From Trichobilharzia regenti (lineage: Eukaryota > Platyhelminthes > Trematoda > Strigeidida > Schistosomatidae): DNA of 64,000 bases. A model generated the notes under the pieces. The model was not told where the DNA came from. It saw only the letters and a program-made list of their open reading frames with translations, and did not search any database. Positions 55,321-64,000 of the stretch are shown piece after piece. Position 1 is the first letter of the stretch; the number at the start of each line of letters is the position of its first letter. A program made the translations under genes and the position numbers. The stretch covers positions 95,450,984-95,514,983 of the forward strand of contig OX235265.1 of the NCBI GenBank assembly GCA_944472135.2, given 5' to 3'.

Positions 55321-56045
55321 CTTTATTTCATCTCGTGCATTATCTTTAAAGGCAGGCTTGGTTAAGTGTCTAACAAACCAAATAATGACTCTATGTAGTA
55401 CATCAGAAAATCCAAATAATGAAATGAAACAGATAGAAGGAGTATCGATGTGAAGTATGTACCCCTTAAGGCTCATTTAGAAGACCACAACGCTTATAAG
55501 AAAAGGGAGGAACGGTAATATACCTGTTGACCACGAAATAAAGCATCTGCAGATTTAATATGTAACGTAGAAACATCTGATAATCCACTCAGGATTCCTA
55601 ATAAAGCAGAAATTAGGGAGTCATTTAAAGCCACAAACTCACTCAAGAAAAAGCTTCGTAGGTTAAAGGCCTCTATTTATCCAGTTAGACAAAATACCTT
55701 GCAGTGAATGAAAGGTCAACTACTTGGGTCATACCATCAGACTTAAAGTAGTCAGAATATTGGTACATAAGAATTTAGCTAAATGTATGATAATTGACCT
55801 CAGTAAAATGAATAGCTTGCAGGAAACCTCAGCAATTTCAATGCGTGCATTAACACACAGTCACACAATAGGTTGGGAAAGATTAAAGTCTAAAACACAA
55901 CATAGATGGTGTAAGTGCAGAATTTAATTCCATATTAGGTAAGTTTATTTTCAGTATCACACAGAAATACAGTATTGACAACTGGATGACAAGGTTTCCA
56001 GCATAAATTATTGCCAGTCATAATCATATCAGTTTAGTCACATCT
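55321..56045. other. Unassigned; possible old PLE remnant
   Basis: KKLRRLKASIYPVRQNTLQ and ALTHSHTIGWERLKSKTQHR are visible in plus frames but match nothing I can name. Confidence 0.3.
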
Positions 56046-56049
56046 TTTT

Positions 56050-56270
56050 TCCTTCACGTTGCCAGTGAAAAATAGGACCTCAAGCTAGTGGTTTGAAGTT
56101 TCTGTAGCAGTGTTTTATTTTGCAGGATGTGGTTGCCAGCTCCATGCCCAACCTTTCCTCTTTCCCAGCATTATTTCTGGCTCAGCGAGGTAAAGGAGTG
56201 CGTCGGCCTGGGATCGAACCATGGTAGGCGAGCGTCCTAACTGCCGTGCGGCTGACCCAATTTAGTCACA
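56050..56270 (-). mobile_element. SINE-B, minus
   Basis: In plus view: CGTTGCCAGTGAAAAATAGG, GCTAGTGGTTTGAAGTTTC, CCCAACCTTTCCTC, GGGATCGAACC (reversed B box) and GTCCTAACTGCCGTGCGGC (reversed A box). Confidence 0.8.
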
Positions 56271-56559
56271 TGGTTTCACAGTTTTTCTTTTATGTGTATT
56301 TTCTCTCTTTCTCTCTCCAACTTCCCTTTGCTGTTTGTTGGTACTTTCCACGTCTCCCGTATAGGCTCTTTGTCATTCTGTTTGCACATGTGAGTGGTTG
56401 AATCGATAAACGAAGATTCAGTGATTAACCTCTTTATCTCCATTTGGCGATATTACTTTTTAATTCTCTCATCCTGCCCCAACCGCCCGTTTGTGTGATT
56501 ATATGCAAGTGAACTAATCGTAATGGCTGAACTTTTTTCTAGGTTATTTAACTTATCAG

Positions 56560-57065
56560 GGTCAGTTATTTTACGCCTAGCTAGATTTTTACGTTACAGT
56601 AATCCGGTTGCTAGCGATCCACGTATTTCATTGAACCCACTCACAGACAGCATAACATTATATGTGGTAAATTATATTAATTTTCTGAATTGGATCTAAT
56701 GGATTCTTAAGTCGACAAAGTTCAGAGTTTGCTGGTTTGTTGGTTTCAATGCCACTTTTATTAATTCAGCCTCATTGAGAATCCTATGTAAGGCCTCTGA
56801 CGTTTATTCTGTATACGGCATTCCTACAAAGGCTTTGATTTCTACATTATTTTCTTTATTTTCATCATTTTGATTACTAGTATCAGTTTTTCTACGGTTG
56901 TTCATATACTTCTGGATAAATTCTGGCGGGCACTTATTCAAATCTACTGGTTTCCTCCTCAGGCTCTTCGCACGATTAGACAGACATTTAACTGAACCTG
57001 TCTTTACCGACTCTGGATGGGATGAATCAAAAGTCTGAGTATTTATGAGAGATTCCGTCTACCAT
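56560..57065 (-). pseudogene. Possible PLE linker fragment
   Basis: On minus: NNVEIKAFVGMPYTE, then TSEALHRILNEAELIKVALK and PTNQQTLNFVDL. The pattern PY-x-x-TSE-x-x-x-R-x-L resembles the segment just before the GIY-YIG core of C-x2-C PLEs. Assignment is tentative. Confidence 0.35.
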
Positions 57066-57174
57066 TGAGTTTAAATGTGTGTATGAGGCCTAAAACAGGT
57101 AGATAGAGGATGTGGTTGATCACAGAATCTTTGTTCATTGAGTTTCTACTCTTAGAAGTGGATTGATGCAGAGT

Positions 57175-57643
57175 CGGATAACCTGGACCAACGTGAACGC
57201 CGACCTAGAAGACCTGGATTTCGCGCGTGAATGAATTGTGTTTGATGTCACACAAAGTAGAAGACTTACAAGCAAAAACCGACAAAACGGTCAAAGTAGC
57301 AGCCGCCAAAGACAGGACCCCAGGTGAACATGGACAAGATGGAGGTTATGAAAATTACCAACCAACCAACCACCACCAACAACAACAGCAACACCCAGCA
57401 TCAATCACCATCAACGGGAGGCATATGAAAGAGGTTATTTCATTCACTCACTTATCTAGCATTGAGCATTGTCTCAACTACACGAGGAACCGTCGAGGAT
57501 GTCAAATCGAGCGAGAATTAGGAGGGCGAGAAACACATTCATCAACCTGAAACCAATCTGGAAATCTTCGTCACTCATTAAAAACAACAAAATTCGGTCG
57601 AATTTTCAATGCAAACAACGTCAAGTCAGTCAGTTCTTTTATA
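57175..57643 (+). pseudogene. RTE-type LINE, RT C-terminal part 1
   Basis: DVNADLEDLDFA-like text ends at the place of the FADD motif, which is destroyed (GATTTCGCGCGTGAATGAAT). Then come NELCLMSHKVEDLQAKTDKT, QQQQQHPASITINGRHMKEV, SFTHLSS and a shift to RKARNTFINLKPIWKSSSL. Its near-copy lies in reverse at 61250-61660. Confidence 0.82.
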
Positions 57644-57850
57644 CGGATCAGTGCGTTGGTGGAACAGTGGTTAGGACTTTCGCCGACCATGCACATGGTC
57701 TGGGGTTCGAGCCGACGCCGACGCACACCTGATATCTATGGTTGGCCTGCAAAATTTGGGCTACCGATATCCATGCTGAAACTTCCATACTTGTACCAAA
57801 AATACAGTGTGGAATCAAGCTGTAATCAAAAATAATAAAAATTAAATAAA
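57644..57850 (+). mobile_element. SINE-D inserted in an RTE copy
   Basis: TGCGTTGGTGGAACAGTGGT and GGGGTTCGAGCCGACGCC mark the head. The body ends GTGTGGAATCAAGCTGTAAT plus A-rich repeats. The reverse RTE copy (61235-61260) shows the empty site: ACGGATCAGAAACTTGGCGG. Confidence 0.82.
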
Positions 57851-58300
57851 ATAATAATACAATAAACAAACTTGGTGGGTGGGTCACAAAGAATATTTAC
57901 AACAGCCTGTTGCAGATCTTTATCAACAACTGTCTACGCTCTATACTGAAGATCAGATGGCCGGAAAGAATCACCAACAAGGAACTATGAGAACAAACAA
58001 AGCAAGAACCAATCACCCAACAAATATGCAGGAGTAAGTGGATATGAATTGGACACTCGCCGAGGAGGTCGGTTAGTGACATCGTGCGTCAGGCCATTGC
58101 TCGGGTGGAACCGTGCCGAAAAGGAAGCGACGAGTGGGACGTCAGTACAAGGGTAACATGGAGGAGATCGTGTGAAGAGAAGTTGAAACAGTATGGACTA
58201 ACATGGAAAGATGCAGGTGATAAAGTACAGGAGATGACAAAAGCAAGTGTAGACGTGCAGTTGAAGCCCTATGTTCCACTAGGAACCTAAGGAAACAATT
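57851..58300 (+). pseudogene. RTE-type LINE, RT C-terminal part 2
   Basis: NSLLQIFINNCLRSILKIRW, PERITNKEL, then DEWDVSTRVTWRRSCEEKLK and QYGLTWKDAGDKVQEMTKAS, VDVQLKPYVPLGT. It ends at an ATAATA run near 58300. Confidence 0.82.
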
Positions 58301-59195
58301 ATAATATAATAATACAATACCAGAGATAATGGGAACATCACTATCAATAAAGTCAACGAATATAAAATAGTGGTATTTAATGAATGAAAATGATGCAACT
58401 GTCTTGATATGATTCTGAACAATAAAATTACGCTCACAACCTCACCAGTAAATACTACTGTGTCACTGTGTCCATTTATCGGATATATTTGCTCCATGAT
58501 GGAACTAAATATATCTTATTCTACGGCCAATAATATGACATATCCTTTTTTTGAATTGGTGCCACATTTATCCGGTGGGTATTGGGCGCTTTAATAAACA
58601 GGCCAAAGTAAACCAGCAATATTTCATGAAAATTCCGCAGATATCAGTATGAAGCCACATTGTCTGATGAAAGTGCAGCAAATGTAATACAGTTCAGGGA
58701 TATAATGCCACCGATAGCAAGTACTCAGGAAATATATTTTTTATATATTTAAAATATCATTTAAAAAGCATTTCAGGCGATAGAACCTGTCATTAAGCCA
58801 CCATAACAATGAACTAAAATGCTACAACTAGAGGGGATGTGCAATAAAGCCACTCTTTTATTCTTTCATCATTTTGTTAGGATTCGCAATATATTGAGAT
58901 TGCAATAGGGACACCAATTCGAACAAAGATGTCAACAACATTATATGACAGCTACCTGTTTCTCTAACCCGCAATACTTAACAGATAACACACAGCGAAG
59001 TAAGCGGCAATTTATATTTTACACAATAATGTATGGTTCAAAATATCATCAAGGATTTTTCAATTAGTCTGTAATCATGATCAATGAAACATCGGCATTA
59101 TTTCGCGCAGGCCGAATTCTGATTGGTTTATTTTTTACACTGGATATCGACCACCATATCCGTTTAGCATATAGTTTAATGATACATAGTTTCGT
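58301..59195. other. No gene recognised
   Basis: Short frames only. No known motif. Confidence 0.45.
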
Positions 59196-59199
59196 TCTA

Positions 59200-59430
59200 C
59201 TTCTTTGGCGTTTCAAGTGGAACACTAGAACTCAAGCTTGAGCTCTGAAGTTTGAGTAGCAATGGTTCTTATTTTTTACTATGTTGAAGACCCTAGGTTC
59301 AAGCCTAACCTTTTACTTATCTGAGCTTATAACTGGCTAAACGAAGTTTAGGTATGTGTCAGCTAGGGGTTGGACCTCAAACGCCGTGTGGCACAGTTGG
59401 CGAGTATTCCTCAACACTGACTTACGTGAT
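59200..59430 (-). mobile_element. SINE-B, minus, worn
   Basis: In plus view: GCGTTTCAAGTGGAACACTA, AGCTTGAGCTCTGAAGTTTG, GGGTTGGACCTCAAACGCCG (reversed B box) and TGGCACAGTTGGCGAGTATT. Confidence 0.65.
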
Positions 59431-59489
59431 ATACACAAATATATATGTGTATGAGGGAGGAGATATGTAGCTCAGGTTGATGATTTTGA

Positions 59490-60115
59490 TCTGGTTATGT
59501 TTTCTGAGCTGGATAGTTAATTTGCGAAGCTTTTATTGCCCTACCAGGTTCAACAACGATAGAGAATAAAACCAACATCATCTACAAAATAAATCGCAAC
59601 AGCTGTGCAAAAACACTACGATGGCCAAAGTAGGCGAAGTTCCTTCGTCTTCATATCCATGAACATAAACTAAGTGGTCGTCAAAAGACATGATATCCAT
59701 TCCCTCACTCATATCGCTGCATACAGACAACCATGAACATCAGTTCGACTGGGACAACGTTCAAATGCTAGACAGAGAAAGTACCAAGAATTGTAGAGAA
59801 TGGTTTTAGAAGCCTGGTATTCCAGTGAATCGTCAATCAATAGACATATCGAAATAGAGAAAATTTACCAACTGGTAAGAAGGAACTCTCACACAGAAAG
59901 GGTCAAAGTTCAAGTCTAGGAAACAATCATTTCAAATAGAAGTAACCTAGAGGGTGTGACAAGGTCACCAGGAGAGATGATCAAGAAACTCGTGAAGAAA
60001 TCTAAAACCTCACTTAAACAAATTAAAGTATCCGCTGAAGATACTTCCTAGTAGGGCAATGAAAGTTTCGTAAATTAACTAACCAGCTCCGAGAACACAA
60101 CCATATCAATATACA
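59490..60115 (+). mobile_element. PLE of the C-x2-C lineage, 3' part with inverted flanks
   Basis: Left flank 59495-59550 (GATCTGGTTATGTTTTCTGA) and reversed right flank 60020-60105 (CTAGTAGGGCAATGAAAGTT, CAGCTCCGAGAACACAACC). Between them lies the GIY-YIG region (KINRNSCAKTLRWPK, where CxxC...YIG is gone) and the C-terminal segment as in 47040-47450. The flank is followed directly by the 3' third, so the RT part was deleted or never copied. Confidence 0.78.
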
Positions 60116-60602
60116 CATATATATAGTCTATTTTCGAAACCTGAATTCATTTTCTTCTACAAAATTGGATTTTTTTATCGAATTCTGAAGAAAATATCAC
60201 CACTGGATTTATTATAATCTCTCCTAACACCAGTGAAGCAAACGCACTGAAAATATCTGAATACATCAAAAGTACACTTATCGTTATTGTCTTTATTAGA
60301 TTCACCAATTAACAATCGGCTGAATCGGTATAATTTACTTTTTAAAAATAAAATGGAAATTAAAAACTTAAACCTATAATGATAATCAACATACGATTTC
60401 GTAAGCTGATTACATCACAGACATACATATTATTAATTGATTTCCTTGACATTTTATATGTTCCCTTAAAATGGAATGCTAATTGCTCTTTTACAAAATC
60501 CTGCTGTTTTTTTCGATCTTGTAATCTTCAGCGGTGCATTCACCGACCAACATTAAACAGCTTATAACCTATATACATATATATATATACATTTTTATAT
60601 TC

Positions 60603-60633
<31 letters not shown>

Positions 60634-60800
60634 GTCCAAAGATGGTGTCAATGCACTACCATATGAAATTCGCTGTTTATCTGCACATAAACATTAAAAC
60701 TAACTTCTGCTTCATTGCTATATGCAGCGCATTATTTTAGGTCCCAAGTGGAACACAATAATAGCTTTATCCTGAACAGTATGTATTATTATATAATAAT
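60116..60800. other. No gene recognised; contains a (TA)n run
   Basis: Alternating TA/CATA repeats at about 60571-60632. The open frame over it is low-complexity. Confidence 0.6.
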
Positions 60801-60804
60801 TGTA

Positions 60805-62220
60805 CCCTTGAGTTTCTAGTGGGACACAGGGCTTCAACTGCACGTCTCCACTTGCTTCTGTCTCCTACTGTACTTTTCACCCATATCCATGTGAGTCCGT
60901 ACTGTCTCAACTCCTCTTCACACGATCTCCTCCATGTGACTCACCCTTGGACATACCACACGCCGCTTCCCTTTTGCCCTGGTTCCACTCGAGCAATGGC
61001 CTGACGCGCACGCGATGTCACCCAGCGGCGGCCTTTTCAGCGAGTGTCCAATTCATATCCACTTACTCCTGCATATTTGTTGGTTGGGCGATTGGTTTGT
61101 TCTTGTTTTGTTTCTCCCCATAGTTTCTTGTTGGTGATTCTTTCCGGCCGGGCCCGGCTATCTGATCTTCAGTATAGATCCAGCGAAGACAGTTGTTGGT
61201 TGATAAAGGTCTGCAACAGGCTGTTGTAAATATTCTTTGTGATCCGGCCGCCAAGTTTCTGATCCGTATAGAAGAAGTGACTGACTTGACGTTTGTATTG
61301 AAAATCCGACCGGCTGATGAATGTGTTTCTCACCTTCTTTATTCTAGTTTTCACATCGTCGTCTGTTCCTCATGTAGTTGAGACAATGCTCAATGCTAGA
61401 TAAGTGAGTGAATGAAATAACCTCTTTCATATGCCTCCCGTTGATGGTGATTGATGCTGGGTGTTGCTGTTGTTGTTGGTGGTGGTTGGTTGGTTGGTAA
61501 TTTTCATAACCTCCATCTTGTCCATGTTCACCTGGGGTCCTGTCTTTGGCGGCTGCTACTTTGACCGTTTTGTCGGTTTTTGCTTGTAAGTCTTCTACTT
61601 TGTGTGACATCAAACACAATTCATTCACGCGCGAAATCCAGGTCTTCTAGGTCGGCGTTCACATCAGTCCAGGATATCCCTGTCTTCTCGTTTCCCACGC
61701 ATAATCCAGTTCACCACAATTAGGAATATCATTGGTGATAATAATCACCCTTGTCTGACTCCTGTGTTTACTCCAAATGCCCCACTGACTTTTCCGTTGT
61801 GGATCACTTGACATGTGCCGTTGTTGTACAGCTGTTGAATAAGGTTGATGAATATTTGGAGCGCTGTATGCCGTAGTACTCGAGTAGTTTCCAAATTACT
61901 TCGCGGTTAACGCTGTCGAAGGCCTTCTCAAAGTTTATAAAGTTGAGGTAGATGTGTGATTGCCATTCCATGCTTTTTCTGTGATGATGATGCGTAGAGT
62001 TGCAATTCGGTCAGAACATGATTTGCCTTTCCTGAATCCAGCTTGTTCTGGTCGGAGTTCTGTCTCCAGTGAGTCCCTTAATCTCTCCAGGATGATGCGA
62101 CTGAGAATTTTACTTGGCGTCGATAGGAGCGTTATTCCTCTCCAGTGCGTGTCTAATGCAGAGAAATTTCTGAGGAGTTCATTGAGTGATATTGTCTTCT
62201 CGTCCGGGATCTTCAAATAA
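60805..62220 (-). pseudogene. RTE-type LINE, RT fingers to 3' end
   Basis: The longest RTE copy. On minus from 62216: SLNELLRNFSALDTHWRGIT, LLSTPSKILSRIILERLRDS, RPEQAGFRKGKSCSDRIATL (fingers/palm), then AFDSVNREVIWKLLEYYGIQ (with the palm Asp in F-D-S). A frameshifted GVRQG-like block follows, then DLEDLDFA with the FADD motif destroyed, NELCLMSHKVEDLQAKTDKT, and the tail to about 60810. It lacks the endonuclease and N-terminus. Confidence 0.85.
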
Positions 62221-62279
62221 AAAATTCACTGACAGCAGGTCGCGTGACACAGTTTTATCTGACCTGAAACCCATGACAA

Positions 62280-62425
62280 ATCAGTTTTGATATCAGTTAG
62301 AGAACCATTGAAAACCAGCATTGGAGTACTGGACAGCTGTTTCATCCTAGTTTGAGAATCATCTGAAACAACTGTCCAATACGCCCCGGTTTTCAATGGT
62401 TCTCTAACTGATATTAATCCGCAAT
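62280..62425. mobile_element. Inverted SINE-A tails
   Basis: On minus 62400-62285 reads CAGATGATTCTCAAACTAGG, ATGAAACAGCTGTCCAGTAC and CCAATGCTGGTTTTCAATGG. On plus 62370-62425 reads GAAACAACTGTCCAATACGC and GGTTTTCAATGGTTCTCTAA. Two ribozyme/tail parts meet at their cores; U4 of the minus core is A. Confidence 0.65.
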
Positions 62426-62635
62426 CAATTCATAAAAATAAATCTAACCCTTTCAAACGAACTACAGAAAATTATTTATTTAATACAAAAGATAAAGTAA
62501 TACAGTAATAATAAAAGATAGCATCTCAAACACAAATCATCGCCTATCATTCTACACAGAGTTCCAGTCTAATATGGTGCTCCAAATTTTAATCTCTGAT
62601 CGGCTCTGTAACTCTTAGTGCACGATAGGTATGGA
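62426..62635. other. No gene recognised
   Basis: Short A+T-rich spacer. Confidence 0.5.
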
Positions 62636-62639
62636 TTTT

Positions 62640-62865
62640 TTTTGTTCATGTTCCCAGTGGAAAATAGGGCTTCAAACTAGTGACTTGAAGTTTCTGTAGC
62701 AGTGTTTATTTTACAGGATGGAGTTGCTAGCCTCATTCTCAATCTTTCCTCTTTACCAGCATTATTTGCGACATAGCGAGGTAAAGGAGTGGGTCGTTAG
62801 ACGGGGATCGAACCCCGGACCATGTGCATAGTTGGCGATCGTCCTAATCGTTATACCCTGTTGAC
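62640..62865 (-). mobile_element. SINE-B, minus
   Basis: In plus view: GTTCCCAGTGGAAAATAGGG, ACTTGAAGTTTCTGTAGCAG, TTACCAGCATTATTTGCGAC, GGGGATCGAACCCCGGACC (reversed B box) and GTCCTAATCGTTATACC. Confidence 0.82.
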
Positions 62866-62874
62866 AACCTTTAA

Positions 62875-63190
62875 CATCCTACGTAATAAGGTATAGTCTT
62901 TCTTCAGTAGCCCTGGAAAAACTAAAAGGGAACAATACAGAGTAATAGGCAGAATACGGGAGTTAACGAATCGTAGGAGTAGGGCTAGGTTATGCCAGAA
63001 TGTCTTAACTTCTTGATGTAGTAGGTGAGACAGAATATTTTCTTAGAAATCATCAAGATATGAGACAACCAGGAAGGATCAGCAGACAGAATGATGCCTA
63101 CGTATTTAATTCCAGACTTTGTTTCTATTTCAGTTCCACCAAACGTCTTTGTTGCTAATCCATCCTAGCCATTTGATCTTTACTATCGAA
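62875..63190 (-). pseudogene. CR1-like LINE, C-terminal fragment
   Basis: In reverse it follows the C-terminal domain at 5180-5420: TTGATGTAGTAGGTGAGACA and GCCAGAATGTCTTAACTTCT in plus view. The minus reading includes FLRKYSVSPTTSRS-type frames. No catalytic motif. Confidence 0.65.
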
Positions 63191-63229
63191 GGAACCGCTA
63201 ATAGATAGAAGTTGGAAACTTATTCGAAA

Positions 63230-63900
63230 TGCTTTTCGTAACACTTCAAGTTTCTAAACCCTATAAAAGCACTAATTTAACAGTAGTCTTTAATCTCTGA
63301 ATCTTGCATTTTACGAGTATTACAGTAAGTAGGTTTCAACACTGGTTCCAGTTCACTGAAAGCATGTCTTGCCGTTCCACACTTGACGATGATATCTTCA
63401 TCTAAGCTGTCTGCAGTTGAAACAATACTGTTTAGATAAGTGTAAGAAGTGACTTGATCCAAACTTCTCCCTTCGATAGCGACTGGTGTTTGTTGTTGTT
63501 ATTATCGTTAGTTAGTTACCTTCATCACCTCTTTTTTATTTCCTTCACGTTCCCAGTGGAGCACAGGGCTTCAAGCTAGTGGCTTGAAGTTTCTGTAGCA
63601 GTGTTTATTTTACAGGATGGGGTTGCTAGCCTCATACCCAACCTTTCCTATTTACCAGTTTTATAACTGGTTTAGTGAGGTAAAGTGTGTTGGTGGCCGG
63701 GGATCGAACTCTGGATTATGTGCACGGTCGACAAGCGTCCTAACCGGTGTGCTACCGACGCTCTCATCACCTCTGTCTTCTCTTTATATTCACATGAAGT
63801 CCTGTATTCACTGTCTGCCGCCTCTGCTGCCTGTATATCTTCAAATCTGTGTTACTTTAGACATAAATTGTCCATAAACTTGAAATAAATGCTCACCAGC
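63230..63900 (-). pseudogene. RTE-type LINE, RT fragment split by a SINE
   Basis: On minus: LCLK-HRFEDIQAAEAADSE and EYKEKTEVM, then the SINE (63533-63763), then QQQTPVAIEGRSLDQVTSYT and YLNSIVSTADSLDEDI, ARHAFSELEPVLKPTYCNTR. This matches the segment after the RTE palm. A different RTE subfamily from the copy at 60805. Confidence 0.78.
63533..63763 (-). mobile_element. SINE-B with an 11-bp target duplication
   Basis: A 231-bp insertion bounded by TCATCACCTCT at 63522-63532 and 63764-63774. On minus it starts GCGTCGGTAGCACACCGGTT, has B box GAGTTCGATCCCCGG, and ends CTCCACTGGGAACGTGAAGG plus AAATAAAAAA. It gives clear SINE-B boundaries. Confidence 0.9.
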
Positions 63901-64000
63901 AACTGACTATGAGTTAGAGCTATTAACGTTCTAGTTGCACTTCGCTATCAGTGAGGTTCATCAAGTTCGATGTGAGTTTTGATATTCACTAATAACCCTG
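63901..64000. other. No gene recognised (window edge)
   Basis: Only 100 bases; nothing identifiable. Confidence 0.5.

Noticed and set aside
1..64000. CRISPR array, operons, bacterial promoters or ribosome binding sites
   Set aside because: No regularly spaced identical repeats with unique spacers; the content is that of an animal genome.

Overview
The window looks like a piece of an animal genome, most probably a blood fluke (Schistosoma or a close relative); the species cannot be fixed from the sequence. The reasons are the schistosome-type hammerhead-ribozyme SINE (Sm-alpha type: stem II GTCC/GGAC, a tiny palindromic stem III, then CTGGATTCCACTGC), several Penelope-like elements (PLEs) ending in a GIY-YIG nuclease domain and a C-terminus like RPDLCVQKK...LPWP, and RTE-type and CR1-type LINE fragments whose 3' ends carry ATT/AAT triplet runs. 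The DNA is A+T-rich. I see no bacterial signals and no host protein-coding gene that I can support. Every convincing protein match is reverse transcriptase or GIY-YIG sequence of a retroelement, and nearly all copies are 5'-truncated and frameshifted.

Layout. 1-1315: no gene. 1316-1797: RTE 3' end. 2040-4280: two PLE 3' ends. 4376-13530: CR1 and PLE fragments in a large, young inverted duplication (5010-7577 against 8843-11404) with a further partial copy (11405-12475). 13260-18925: PLE 3' ends, tRNA-derived SINEs and a hairpin insertion. 18925-19960: a second LINE type. 20750-21420: hammerhead SINEs. 21361-27775: a 3.1-3.3 kb direct tandem duplication whose PLE core is flipped between the two units. 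28-44 kb: scattered SINEs, a PLE-end foldback, CR1 and RTE fragments, and two head-to-head SINE pairs. 44635-46345: the best PLE, with a 353-codon open frame and a hammerhead-like motif at its 3' end. 46365-47575: a different PLE lineage flanked by inverted repeats. 47.6-64 kb: more PLE, RTE, LINE and SINE debris, including an inverted pair of RTE copies (57175-58300 and 60805-61660).

How the parts relate. The LINEs and PLEs would supply reverse transcriptase. The tRNA-derived SINEs, labelled here SINE-A to SINE-D (local names), are non-autonomous and would depend on such enzymes. Small self-cleaving hammerhead motifs recur in three settings: the Sm-alpha-like SINE, SINE-A directly downstream of its tRNA-like head, and the ends of PLEs. 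The SINE-A copies at 43285-43330 (minus) and 43775-43820 (plus) keep every conserved core nucleotide and are the most interesting objects here. Inverted duplication recurs at all scales, from 40-nt hairpins to 2.5-kb arms.
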